From Paenibacillus sp. FSL R5-0490 (GTDB taxonomy: Bacteria; Bacillota; Bacilli; Bacillales; Cytobacillaceae), in assembly GCF_001956215.1 (NCBI RefSeq), contig NZ_MRTQ01000010.1, positions 96,001-160,000 of the forward strand: a stretch of DNA of 64,000 nt. Direction: 5' to 3'. The position numbers and the translations under genes are program-made. The notes beneath the pieces were generated by a model that did not search any database, had not been told where the DNA came from, and worked only from the letters and a program-made list of their open reading frames with translations. Of the stretch, positions 1 to 7,404 are shown in pieces; position 1 is the stretch's first letter, and each line of letters begins with the position of its first letter.

Positions 1-1
1 C

Positions 2-637
2 AGCACTTTGCAGACAGTGCCGGGTGAGATGCCTGAAGAGGAACCGATGGTCAAGAAACTGGCCATGTCCGTTAAGAAGCCATATTTTATTCCGCTTGTC
101 ATTACATTGGTGATGAGCTTTGGACTAATGGCGTATGAATCAGTGCTGGGGCTCTACCTTGATAATGAGTTTGCTGCTACTCCGCAGGAAATTGCCATTA
201 TGGTGACTTCAACGGGTGTCATTAGTGTTATTGTTCAGTTATTCGTAGTCGATCGGGTGGTTAATAAATTCGGAGAGGGAAAGGTATTGAATATCTTTTT
301 GGCTGTTGCCGCGTCAGGATTCCTAGTTTCACTGTTTGCAGGCAGCTATGCACTTTTCTTCGTTATTTCGCTGATCATTTTCCTTGCAACTTCCATTCTG
401 CGCCCGGTTTTAACCACGCTAATCTCAAAAATGGCCGGTAATGAACAGGGGTTTGCGATGGGAATGAACAATGCTTATATGAGCATTGGAAACGTTCTGG
501 GGCCAACGATTGCCGGTGTGCTTTACGATGTACGGATAACCTATCCGTTTGTTCTCGGTCTGGCCTTATTGATTGTTACGTTATTTATCACGGTTGCATG
601 GCAAAAAAGGGAGCCAAAACCGAAGGCTGCTGTGTAA
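2..637 (+). CDS. MFS transporter, C-terminal part (5' truncated by window edge)
   Basis: The open frame runs off the left edge, so only about 211 residues of the C-terminal half are present. It has about six hydrophobic membrane segments, a cytoplasmic-loop start rich in Glu and Pro (PGEMPEEEP) and a basic tail (WQKREPKPKAAV), as in the second six-helix bundle of a 12-helix major facilitator exporter. The sequence around GMNNAYMSIGNVLGPTIAG resembles motif C-type segments of drug/H+ antiporters (NorA/Bmr/YfmO-like). Substrate cannot be told from this half. A strong terminator follows directly. Confidence 0.85.
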   Translation, partial: STLQTVPGEMPEEEPMVKKLAMSVKKPYFIPLVITLVMSFGLMAYESVLGLYLDNEFAATPQEIAIMVTSTGVISVIVQLFVVDRVVNKFGEGKVLNIFLAVAASGFLVSLFAGSYALFFVISLIIFLATSILRPVLTTLISKMAGNEQGFAMGMNNAYMSIGNVLGPTIAGVLYDVRITYPFVLGLALLIVTLFITVAWQKREPKPKAAV

Positions 638-675
638 AAAAGCTTGGAGACATTGTCTTCAAGCTTTTCTTTTTC
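638..675 (+). terminator. Rho-independent terminator of the MFS gene
   Basis: An inverted repeat (AAGCTTG-GAGACA against TGTCTT-CAAGCTT) starts at the stop codon and is followed by a T-rich run. Confidence 0.85.
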
Positions 676-797
676 CCAAAGGAAATCAGCTATAAATACA
701 GGCTGAGAATTGTGGCAATTTTGTGAAAGAAACCTAGTTCGATTGACATAAGTTAAAAAATATATTATTCTGAAAATAACAAAAATATTGAGCGAAT

Positions 798-970
798 GAC
801 GGCTGCGGGAGAGAGCATACAGTAGCCACCGAAGGAGCAAGCTTCAAAAATACCCTTGAAGCCAATCTCTCAGGTAGACAGAACCTCAGTCGGACGCATC
901 TCTGGAGAGCGCGCATGGACTATGCGACACCAAAGGGGTCAAACTCTCAGGTAAAAGGACAGAGAAGGGG
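798..970 (+). ncRNA. Tandem glycine riboswitch (gcvT type)
   Basis: Two consecutive glycine aptamers are readable. The first (about 798-890) has CGGGAGAGAGC, CCACCGAAGGAGCAAGC and AATCTCTCAGGTA with CAGAACCTCAGTCGGAC. The second (about 892-970) has TCTGGAGAGCGCGC, ACACCAAAGGGG and AAACTCTCAGGTAAAAGGACAGAG. These are the conserved blocks of the cooperative glycine riboswitch. A terminator hairpin reuses the last block. The controlled gene is purU, not the usual gcvT operon; glycine would be expected to switch expression on, as for the known class. Confidence 0.93.
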
Positions 971-1001
971 GATAAAGAAGCCGCCTTTTTTCTGTCCTTT
1001 T
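955..1001 (+). terminator. Riboswitch-coupled terminator
   Basis: AAAAGGACAGAGAAGG pairs with CCTTTTTTCTGTCCTTTTT. The upstream arm overlaps the 3' end of the second glycine aptamer, so ligand binding can compete with terminator formation. Confidence 0.85.
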
Positions 1002-1034
1002 TATATGGATGGCAAGGCAGTTGGAGGAATCTAG

Positions 1035-1901
1035 ATGAATATAAATGTTAACGCAAACCGGGCGACATTGCTGATATCCTGTCCAGAGAGGCCAGGCATC
1101 ATCTCCACAGTCTCTAACTTTCTGCTGGAGCATAACGCGAACATTGTGCATTTTGACCAGCACACAACCGATCCGCTGGCAGGCATCTTCTTCATGCGGA
1201 TTGAATTCGATATGAATCATTTTGATGAGTCCTTTTCAAAACTGAAAGAAGATCTGCCTGAGATGGCCAGGGAATACTCTATGGAGTGGAAGCTGAGCGG
1301 CAAAGGCGAGCGCAAGCGGATGGCCATATTTGTTTCTAAAATGGATCACTGTCTGCTCGAGCTGCTGTGGCGATGGAAATCAAAGGAGCTTGAAGTGGAT
1401 ATTCCCTTAGTGATCAGCAATCACCCTGACATGAGGGAAGTGGTGGAGGGTTTTGGAATACCATATCATCATGTTCCGATTACGCCGGATACTAAAGCGG
1501 AAGCTGAGCAAAAGGCGGTTGAGCTGCTGGATGGAAAAGCGGATTTCATTGTGCTTGCGAGATATATGCAGATTCTTTCACCAAGCTTTATTTCCAAATA
1601 TCCAAACAGGATTATCAATATCCATCACAGCTTTCTGCCGGCCTTCGTGGGAGCCAATCCTTATGCCCGGGCGTTTAACCGCGGAGTCAAGCTGATTGGG
1701 GCAACCGCCCATTATGTAACAAATGATTTGGATGAAGGGCCGATCATTGAGCAGGATGTCCAGCGGGTTAACCACCGGCACACTGCACAGGATCTCAAAA
1801 TTGCCGGCAGGCATGTGGAGAGGCAGGTCCTCGCACAGGCAGTCGCCTGGCATGTGGAAGACAAAGTCATAGTGCATGGTAATAAGACGATTGTTTTTTA
1901 A
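1035..1901 (+). CDS. purU: Formyltetrahydrofolate deformylase
   Basis: This 288-residue enzyme hydrolyses 10-formyl-THF to formate and THF, balancing the one-carbon pool. An N-terminal ACT-type domain (about residues 8-80, PERPGIISTVSNFLLEHNANI) senses the metabolic state. A formyltransferase-fold domain follows from about residue 90. The catalytic Asn-His pair lies in IINIHHSFLPAF (about 193-204) and the catalytic Asp in NDLDEGPI (about 230-238). Length matches the family. The start is fixed by GGAGGA nine bases upstream of ATG. It is the only gene directly behind the glycine riboswitch, linking deformylase output to glycine through the shared folate pool. The small gene at 1965 follows before the next terminator. 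Confidence 0.95.
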   Translation: MNINVNANRATLLISCPERPGIISTVSNFLLEHNANIVHFDQHTTDPLAGIFFMRIEFDMNHFDESFSKLKEDLPEMAREYSMEWKLSGKGERKRMAIFVSKMDHCLLELLWRWKSKELEVDIPLVISNHPDMREVVEGFGIPYHHVPITPDTKAEAEQKAVELLDGKADFIVLARYMQILSPSFISKYPNRIINIHHSFLPAFVGANPYARAFNRGVKLIGATAHYVTNDLDEGPIIEQDVQRVNHRHTAQDLKIAGRHVERQVLAQAVAWHVEDKVIVHGNKTIVF

Positions 1902-1964
1902 GCGGCACTGAAAAAAAGATCTTGCATCCAGAAAGATTACCATCATGAAAGAAGGTGAGCAGAA

Positions 1965-2090
1965 ATGAAAAAGAAAAAATTATCAATGCTTGAAATGATA
2001 AAGGTTAATAGAGAAGAACTTTTAAAAGATCGCCGTGAGCTTGAGAAGATCGAAAAAAAAATAGACGATAAATATGCAAAAGCACAGTAA
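1965..2090 (+). CDS. FbpB-like small basic protein
   Basis: A 41-residue, highly charged, lysine-rich protein starting MKKKKLSMLEMIKVNREELL and ending IEKKIDDKYAKAQ. Its pattern (basic start, LS-x-x-E-h-I-K-x-N-x-E-E-L-L-K-D, then coiled-coil IEKKIDDK) matches the FbpB family named after the B. subtilis Fur-regulated basic protein B, thought to help a regulatory RNA spare iron. GAAGGTGAGC precedes the ATG. No Fur box is visible; it lies 63 bases after purU and before a terminator, so it may be co-transcribed with purU. A paralogue lies at 6412 (identity roughly half). Family call from pattern only. Confidence 0.75.
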   Translation: MKKKKLSMLEMIKVNREELLKDRRELEKIEKKIDDKYAKAQ

Positions 2091-2099
2091 GAAAGTACA

Positions 2100-2131
2100 C
2101 CCGGCCTGGGAATAAAACAGGCCGGGTTTTT
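2100..2131 (+). terminator. Terminator after purU and the FbpB-like gene
   Basis: CCCGGCCTG pairs with CAGGCCGGG, followed by TTTTT. Confidence 0.9.
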
Positions 2132-2140
2132 AAATGAATT

Positions 2141-2168
2141 AAAAACGCCCAGGGAATCCCCGGGCGCC
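2141..2168 (-). terminator. Terminator for the minus-strand pair at 2175-2640
   Basis: On the minus strand CGCCCGGGG and CCCTGGGCG flank a short loop and are followed by TTTTT. Confidence 0.85.
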
Positions 2169-2174
2169 TACTCT

Positions 2175-2288
2175 TTATTTTTGTCTGAAGAAATCTGTGA
2201 AAGCATGATACATTTCCATCCCCTGATAAAAGAACAGGCTGGAAGCTGTTAATGAAAATAACCCAATCATTAAAAATCTAATCCACAT
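2175..2288 (-). CDS. Small membrane protein, uncharacterised (37 aa)
   Basis: The peptide begins MWIRFLMIGLFSLTASSLFF and carries one transmembrane helix with a short aromatic tail ending FRQK. The start is chosen because AAAGGAGGAAG lies seven bases upstream of this ATG; a longer in-frame extension to 2414 has no ribosome site. It is probably translated from the same message as the gene at 2323, 34 bases upstream, and ends at a good terminator. No family recognised. It could be a small envelope or regulatory membrane peptide, which the sequence alone does not settle. Confidence 0.6.
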   Translation of the reverse strand: MWIRFLMIGLFSLTASSLFFYQGMEMYHAFTDFFRQK

Positions 2289-2322
2289 TATGTCTTCCTC
2301 CTTTAATTGTTTTGCTGGACAA

Positions 2323-2640
2323 TTAAGGAGCTTGAATGACATAATTCGCCTCGTAGAAAATTGGAGTATAAAGTATCTTTTTCCTGCGGGCGATGTGCAG
2401 AGCACTATATACAAAAAGGATAACTGTCAGGATTGTAATGGATAAAGAGATGATATCCAACGTGAAGATATGCTTTTTGGGATCATCTTTTAATAGGAAG
2501 CTCTCGGTAAAGTCCGAAACTGTTACCGCTTTGCTTTGGTCCATCGGAATGTCATTATAATGGACTCCAGGGTATTGGGTAATGAGAAAGGATAAAAACA
2601 CAGACAGCAGTAAAAGTGGCATTACCTGACGTTTCGTCAT
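2323..2640 (-). CDS. Putative two-helix membrane protein, uncharacterised
   Basis: The 105-residue product starts MTKRQVMPLLLLSVFLSFLI, giving an N-terminal helix or uncleaved signal anchor. An external segment of about 45 residues follows (YPGVHYNDIPMDQSKAV...), then a second helix (about 68-90) and a basic, aromatic tail (ARRKKILYTPIFYEANYV). AGGGGTGAGGG precedes the chosen ATG; an upstream in-frame start to 2682 lacks a site. Domain layout suggests both termini inside and a short outer loop. It shares a transcript with the 37-aa peptide downstream. No family recognised. Confidence 0.6.
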   Translation of the reverse strand: MTKRQVMPLLLLSVFLSFLITQYPGVHYNDIPMDQSKAVTVSDFTESFLLKDDPKKHIFTLDIISLSITILTVILFVYSALHIARRKKILYTPIFYEANYVIQAP

Positions 2641-2948
2641 TCCCTCACCCCTTTTCAAGATTATAACTATCATCATAACCACTATTTATAGATTAGTAAA
2701 CTAAAAGAATCTGACAGGATTCGTTAATATTCTATGTTTATATTGTAAAAAAATCTGGGGCAAAAGGTGCGGGAATACAAAGGATTGTTGACCGCAAATA
2801 TAGATTATAGGCTGTATGAACAACCAATCCTTACAAAAGTCCTGATAAAATAGGCAGAGAATCTATTTTCTTCCTTTACATGTCTTCATATTACTTTAAA
2901 AAACACCTCTTATAATCAATTGTGAATCCATGTTAAGAGGTGAAGAAA
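2641..2948. other. Intergenic region before phoD
   Basis: 308 bases, AT-rich, holding the divergent promoters for the minus-strand pair and phoD. Near 2875-2903, TTTACA, TCATAT and TAAAAA recur every 11 bases, a weak resemblance to PhoP direct repeats (TTAACA with 5-base gaps), which would suit phoD. No other structure was recognised. Confidence 0.35.
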
Positions 2949-4698
2949 ATGAACAATGAGAGATCGATTGATGATTTAATCAGGAAATTTAATGAAGAGA
3001 ACCTGAAGAGGGACATTGACCGCCGGAGCTTTCTATCTGGTGCAGGGAAAATAGCCGGTTTTTCGCTGGCGCTGGCTATGGCGCAATCTTTAGGGGTGGG
3101 TAATCTAACGGTTGATGCTGCGCCTAAGTTCAGCAAATACCCTTTTACGCTCGGTGTCGCATCAGGAGATCCTCTTTCGGACAGTGTGGTTTTATGGACA
3201 AGGCTAGCACCCGATCCGCTTAATGGAGGCGGGATGCCAAATCATGCTGTACCAGTCAAATGGGAACTTGCTGCAGATGAACACTTCCGAAAAGTTGTTA
3301 AACGCGGAACAGAAATTGCGGTGCCGGATTTGGCGCATTCAGTGCACGTGGAGGCAGAAGGCTTAATGCCGGACACTGTCTATTATTATCGTTTTAAAAG
3401 CGGCAATGAACTAAGCCCAATCGGCAAAACAAAGACACTTCCGCCTGCGGGTGCCAAAGTTTCAGGGCTATCATTTGCATTTGCTTCATGTCAGCAGTAT
3501 GAACATGGATTTTTTACAGCCTATCAGCATATGGCAAAGGAAAATTTGGATTTTGTCATTCACCTTGGCGACTACATATATGAATATGGACCAAATGAAT
3601 ATATTTCACCAACAGGAAACGTCCGCCACCATAGCGGACCGGAAATTATCTCTATAGAAGATTACAGGAATCGCCATGCCCAGTATAAAACTGATCCGCA
3701 TCTGAGAGAAGCTCATGCTGCTTTCCCTTGGGTGGTCACTTGGGATGACCACGAGGTGGAAAATAACTATGCAGCAGGGATTCCGGAAAAGGGCCAGTCA
3801 GCTGAAGCATTTATTAAACGCAGGGCAGCCGCTTATCAGGCATATTATGAGCACATGCCGCTCCGGTTATCTTCCATGCCAAATGGTGATGGTATGCAAT
3901 TGTATAGGGAGTTCAGCTATGGCAGCCTGGCGTCATTCCTTGTGCTTGATTCCCGGCAATATCGGGATGACCAGGCAAATGGTGATGCAGCCGCATACAC
4001 CGGATTCGCTTGATCCAGCCCGGACTCTCCTTGGCAAGGAACAGGAACAATGGGTTGAAAGCAATCTAAGCAGATCTAATGTGCATTGGAATGTACTGGC
4101 ACAGCAGGTGTTCTTTGCCCAGAGAAATTTCGGGACAATTGCTTCGCCGAAGTTCAGCATGGATGCATGGGATGGATACCCTGCTGCCCGGCAGCGTTTG
4201 GCTGATTTTGCTGCTTCAAACAATATCGGAAACCTGATTGTCCTGACTGGGGACGTTCATGCAAGCTGGGCTTCCAATATTCTCACAGACTATAATGATC
4301 CAAATGCAAAGCTGATTGGTGCCGAATTTGTCGGAACCTCTATCACATCAGGAGGGAACGGATCAGATGTGAGAGCAGATACGGAAAAGACGCTTGCAGA
4401 GAATCCGCATATTAAGTTCTTTAATAATTATAGAGGCTATGTCCGCTGCCGGGTAACAGCAGAGCAATGGCGTGCGGATTATCGGGTTCTTCCATTCGTA
4501 ACAGAGCCTGGAGCGGATATTTCAACAAGAGCATCATTTGTTTTTGAAAAAGATCAGGCTGGCTTGAAGCAGGTATCGGCATCTGCTGTACCTCAGGGGG
4601 CTGGAATCTCTTCTGAGGTGGAAGAAGATCGCCATCGTGCCCATACCCGGGCACATGAAAAGCAACTTAAAAAACAGCGTGAAAAAGTATTACATTAA
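2949..4698 (+). pseudogene. phoD: Alkaline phosphatase D / phosphodiesterase, broken by a frameshift
   Basis: PhoD is an exported Ca/Fe-dependent phosphodiesterase of phosphate starvation. The reading matches B. subtilis PhoD along its whole length: twin-arginine signal DRRSFLSGAGKIAGFSLALA (about 22-41), N-terminal PhoD domain (VASGDPLSDSVVLWTRLAP), metallophosphatase motifs ASCQQYEHG, HLGDYIYEYG and TWDDHEVENNYA in the first frame, and LTGDVHASWASN in the second. The first frame stops at 4013 after DDQANGDAAAYTGFA; the homologous sequence resumes in another frame at PDSLDPARTLLGKEQEQW. One base too many or two too few near 3985-3995 explains it. The region has no homopolymer. Either the gene is inactive or the assembly has an error. 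AGAGGTGA precedes ATG 2949. Confidence 0.88.
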
Positions 4699-4713
4699 AG
4701 CGATGGTGAGAAG

Positions 4714-4920
4714 ATGATATCCAACATTGGCATTCCAGGCTTAATTCTTGTTCTTGTCATTGCCTTGATCATATTTGGGCCATCCAAGCTTCCCGAGATT
4801 GGGCGGGCATTTGGGCGGACATTAACTGAGTTTAAAAGCGCGGCAAAGGACTTAGTGTCAGATGAGGGAAAGAATGAAGAGAAAAAACCGGTACTTTCAG
4901 CTCTGAAAAAAGAAAAATAG
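4714..4920 (+). CDS. tatA: Twin-arginine translocase subunit TatA
   Basis: The 68-residue protein has the TatA form: one N-terminal membrane helix ([19 protein letters not shown]), the [21 protein letters not shown] hinge plus amphipathic helix split by the conserved Phe-Gly, and a charged lysine-rich tail. It would oligomerise into the pore for folded, Tat-signal-bearing proteins. It follows phoD by 15 bases, recalling the B. subtilis phoD-tatAd-tatCd operon, where the pair exports PhoD. Here no tatC follows; a terminator closes the unit. It presumably works with a TatC made elsewhere. Ribosome site GATGGTGAGAAG is weak, suggesting translational coupling with phoD, which the frameshift would disturb. 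Confidence 0.93.
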   Translation: MISNIGIPGLILVLVIALIIFGPSKLPEIGRAFGRTLTEFKSAAKDLVSDEGKNEEKKPVLSALKKEK

Positions 4921-4925
4921 GGAAT

Positions 4926-4958
4926 AAAAATACAGGCGCAAATTAGCCTGTATTTTTA
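4926..4958 (+). terminator. Terminator after tatA
   Basis: AAAAATACAGGC and GCCTGTATTTTT form the stem with a following T run. Confidence 0.9.
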
Positions 4959-4971
4959 TTGTGTGTTAACC

Positions 4972-4987
4972 TGTGAAACATTTCACA
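4972..4987. promoter_or_regulatory. Fnr/Rex-type palindrome
   Basis: TGTGAAACATTTCACA fits the Fnr pattern TGTGA-N6-TCACA and the Rex pattern TGTGAA-N4-TTCACA exactly. A TATAAT box lies at 5022-5027 with TTGAAT 19 bases upstream of it, so the palindrome sits upstream of the putative -35. That position fits an activator such as Fnr better than a repressor. Confidence 0.6.
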
Positions 4988-5094
4988 TAATGTTCATTTT
5001 TGAATAATCCACTGGAATGAAAAGTATAATATATTAATACTGTACTTATATTGTTTATATAATTTTAAATGCCATCAAGGAGGCACAATAAACC

Positions 5095-6090
5095 ATGAAA
5101 AAAATATTTCAGTTATTATTAATATCAGGCTTAGTCATGACACCTTTTTTTACAAGCGCTCATGTGAAATGGTTCACGAATGTGGCGCCTCAAAAGGAAA
5201 CCATTGAAAATATATTATCACCTCTATTTATGGGACTGGCCCTGGCGGCTGCGATTGTCCTTGCGCTATTGACATTGATTATCCCAAGGACATCCCAATG
5301 GGCCAAAGTCAAAAAGCTGGATGACTGGCTCTCAGGGTTCCGCAAATACAGCAGATATATCCTGAAGTATGGAACTGCTGCGGCGTTAATCATCCAGGTA
5401 ACGAACGGAACATTGTTTGCGCCTGAATTTCATTTAACCAGCACGATTGCTATGATATTAACATGGGCAACGATTGGCTTTCTGCTAATTCCGCATCATA
5501 TTTCAACAAAGGCCGGGGCTGTTATTTTACTGGGACTGTTTGTGTACGTTACCATGCAGAATGGCATTTTCCATATGCTTGATTATGGATATTATGTAGC
5601 TATTATTGGAGTCCTGCTGGTCGGCAGCACGAAGCTGGAGAAGGTTGGATTTCCATTCTTATATTTGGGCACAGGTTTATCTTTATGCTGGGTGGCTGTT
5701 GAGAAATGGGTATATCCAAGCATGTCTCTGGATATTGTGGCCAATCACGGAGTCCCGACATTCGGCTTTGCACCTGCTGCATTCGTTGTTATGGCTGCAT
5801 TCATTGAGTTTGTAGTCGGTTACCTTCTTGTAGTAGGAATTCTTAACCGTGTAGTTGGCTTCGTGGTGACTGTTATTTTCATCACTACCACAATGCTGTT
5901 TGGCATGACAGAAGTGATCGGGCATTTTATGATCCATATTGTGCTGATTATTTTCATCATTGAAGGGGTGTCTTTCTATAACCCGCCGATCAAGCTGCAT
6001 AAAACTAAAGCAGATCAATTTGTGTTTGTATTCCTGAACTTTATTTTCGTCCTTGCGACATTCATTTTAATTTATTACCGATTTGCATAA
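5095..6090 (+). CDS. DoxX-like polytopic membrane protein
   Basis: 331 residues. A cleavable-looking signal (MKKIFQLLLISGLVMTPFFT, then SAHVKWF) precedes about eight hydrophobic helices. The HVKWF start and the helix set around EKWVYPSMSLDIVANHGV are seen in uncharacterised DoxX-related membrane proteins of Bacillus; DoxX relatives are linked to quinone or redox membrane chemistry. Function here is not established. AAGGAGG lies nine bases before ATG. An Fnr/Rex-like palindrome upstream hints at oxygen or NADH control. The next feature downstream is the Mn2+ riboswitch; no separate terminator lies between, so the riboswitch hairpins may also end this transcript. Confidence 0.65.
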   Translation: MKKIFQLLLISGLVMTPFFTSAHVKWFTNVAPQKETIENILSPLFMGLALAAAIVLALLTLIIPRTSQWAKVKKLDDWLSGFRKYSRYILKYGTAAALIIQVTNGTLFAPEFHLTSTIAMILTWATIGFLLIPHHISTKAGAVILLGLFVYVTMQNGIFHMLDYGYYVAIIGVLLVGSTKLEKVGFPFLYLGTGLSLCWVAVEKWVYPSMSLDIVANHGVPTFGFAPAAFVVMAAFIEFVVGYLLVVGILNRVVGFVVTVIFITTTMLFGMTEVIGHFMIHIVLIIFIIEGVSFYNPPIKLHKTKADQFVFVFLNFIFVLATFILIYYRFA

Positions 6091-6147
6091 GCATTGACAT
6101 TTTGAACAAATTGGAATATGATTAATTTAAATAGTTGAATAGTTTCT

Positions 6148-6262
6148 CCTAAAGGGGAGTAGCTTTTACAGCAGAGTCGTCATTTCGGAGTTAAGAGCTC
6201 CCGGCTTTGTTGGCAACCTAAACGTTGTTAGCAAGACCTTTGCCTGTTTCGGGTAAAGGTCT
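6148..6262 (+). ncRNA. yybP-ykoY (Mn2+-sensing) riboswitch
   Basis: Conserved blocks are present in order: AAAGGGGAGTAGC at the 5' side, a variable GCAGAGTCGTCATTTCGG segment, CCCGGCTTTGTTGGCAACC, and GCAAGACCTTTGCC at the 3' side. These are the hallmarks of the class that senses Mn2+ through a three-way junction. The downstream genes are an FbpB-like small protein and the TerC-family gene ykoY, a classic target. High Mn2+ is expected to relieve termination. Confidence 0.93.
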
Positions 6263-6268
6263 TTTTGT
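6233..6268 (+). terminator. Riboswitch terminator 1
   Basis: GACCTTTGCC pairs with GGGTAAAGGTC, then TTTTTG. The left arm belongs to the 3' end of the aptamer. Confidence 0.85.
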
Positions 6269-6274
6269 TTTTTT

Positions 6275-6310
6275 AAAACCTTTACCGCTTGCTGGTAGAG
6301 GTTTTTTTAT
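6275..6310 (+). terminator. Second terminator behind the Mn2+ riboswitch
   Basis: AAACCTTTACC pairs with GGTAGAGGTTT, followed by TTTTTTA. It immediately follows the first hairpin, so leakage is stopped twice, or it is the true switch and hairpin 1 part of the aptamer. Confidence 0.75.
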
Positions 6311-6411
6311 TGCCTGATATAGCTTGGCAATGAAAATCCTCAATCGACATAACTGCAGGGAAACAGCGCGAAGCTTTCAATACTTAAAAAATAGAAGGAA
6401 AGGAGACCGAA

Positions 6412-6537
6412 ATGAAAAAAGCTAAGATATCTTTTGCTGAATTAATTAAGAAAAACAAAGAAGAGCTGCTGAGAGATCAAGCAATGCTTGAGAAAATTGA
6501 AAAGCGTTTAGACGAAAAATACACAAAGGTGAAATGA
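6412..6537 (+). CDS. FbpB-like small basic protein, Mn2+-riboswitch linked
   Basis: 41 residues, MKKAKISFAELIKKNKEELL...RDQAMLEKIEKRLDEKYTKVK. It shares length and pattern with the protein at 1965 (basic start, S-x-x-E-h-I, NKEELL, IEKR-coiled tail), matching the FbpB small basic family. AAGGAAAGGAGACC precedes ATG. It is the first gene behind the yybP-ykoY riboswitch and ends 14 bases before ykoY, so it should be made with the Mn exporter when Mn2+ is high. Family members studied in B. subtilis are Fur-controlled; here the sequence points to manganese instead. No Fur box seen. Confidence 0.78.
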   Translation: MKKAKISFAELIKKNKEELLRDQAMLEKIEKRLDEKYTKVK

Positions 6538-6551
6538 GGGAGGGTGCTTAG

Positions 6552-7334
6552 ATGGAATTATCACTAATACTTGAGTATGGATGGGTGCTGCTGCTGCTTG
6601 TGGCGCTGGAGGGTTTATTGGCTGCTGATAACGCGCTGGTGCTGGCGATTATGGTTAAGCATCTTCCGGAGGAGCAGAGGAAAAAAGCATTATTCTACGG
6701 ATTGGCAGGAGCCTTTGTTTTCCGCTTTGGATCTTTATTTGCGATTTCTTATTTAGTTGACGTATGGCAGGTTCAGGCGATTGGAGCACTGTATCTTCTG
6801 TTCATTGCGGCTAATCATATATTAAGAAAGTTTCTTGTGAAAAAAGGCGAGGAAGAAGCAGAGATCACGAAACCAAAAAAACAATCAGGCTTTTGGCTGA
6901 CGGTTTTTAAAGTAGAACTTGCTGATATTGCTTTCGCTGTAGACTCTATTCTGGCAGCGGTCGCCCTGGCTGTTGCTCTTCCGGATTCAGGACTTGGCCA
7001 TGTAGGCGGGCTTGACGGCGGAAAGTTCTTTGTCATCTTTGCCGGCGGTATGATCGGATTGATTATTATGCGTTTTGCTGCAAACCTCTTTGTGGATCTT
7101 CTTCACAGGAGACCTGGACTTGAGATTGCAGCGTTTGGTATTGTCGGATGGGTTGGTGTTAAACTGGCTGTCTACACAATGTCCCATCCGGCGCTGGCCA
7201 TCCTGCCAGAAGGATTTGCCAAGTCGGCCGGATGGAAAGTTACTTTCTATGCAGTCTTAATTGGTATTGCGTTAGCTGGATGGTTCCTTTCCAAGGAAAA
7301 ACAGGAAATGCCAGCAGAGGAAAAAGCAAGCTGA
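6552..7334 (+). CDS. ykoY: TerC-family membrane protein (manganese efflux type)
   Basis: 260 residues with about seven or eight membrane helices. Two acidic family motifs lie inside helices: LEGLLAADNALVLAIMVKH (about 19-37) and ELADIAFAVDSILAAVALAV (about 122-141), with a third helix ILRRPGLEIAAFGIVGWVGVK-like near 190. TerC relatives YkoY and MeeF/MeeY supply or export Mn2+, partly for metallating secreted proteins. The family length fits. GAGGGAGG precedes ATG. It follows the yybP-ykoY riboswitch and the small FbpB-like gene, and a strong terminator ends the unit. The riboswitch context makes the Mn2+ role likely. Confidence 0.92.
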   Translation: MELSLILEYGWVLLLLVALEGLLAADNALVLAIMVKHLPEEQRKKALFYGLAGAFVFRFGSLFAISYLVDVWQVQAIGALYLLFIAANHILRKFLVKKGEEEAEITKPKKQSGFWLTVFKVELADIAFAVDSILAAVALAVALPDSGLGHVGGLDGGKFFVIFAGGMIGLIIMRFAANLFVDLLHRRPGLEIAAFGIVGWVGVKLAVYTMSHPALAILPEGFAKSAGWKVTFYAVLIGIALAGWFLSKEKQEMPAEEKAS

Positions 7335-7339
7335 TCAAG

Positions 7340-7369
7340 CAGGGCGGGGTTTTTCCGCCCTGTTTTTTT
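7340..7369 (+). terminator. Terminator after ykoY
   Basis: CAGGGCGG and CCGCCCTG flank the loop, followed by seven T. Confidence 0.93.
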
Positions 7370-7378
7370 AATGAGCAC

Positions 7379-7404
7379 TATTCAATCAAACGTTTGATTG
7401 AATA
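7379..7404. repeat. Palindrome copy A (core AATCAAACGTTTGATT)
   Basis: A perfect 26-bp dyad centred between 7391 and 7392. It lies between the ykoY terminator and the 3' end of the minus-strand acetyltransferase gene, whose stop codon (7386-7388) is inside the palindrome. The longest of five copies; see 16479, 19202, 39016 and 52139. Confidence 0.9.

Noticed and set aside
939..1220. Minus-strand frame antisense to the glycine riboswitch and purU
   Set aside because: Shadow of purU and leader RNA, without a ribosome site.
2875..2903. PhoP box upstream of phoD
   Set aside because: Spacing is right but only the first unit is close to TTAACA; kept as a weak remark, not as a site.
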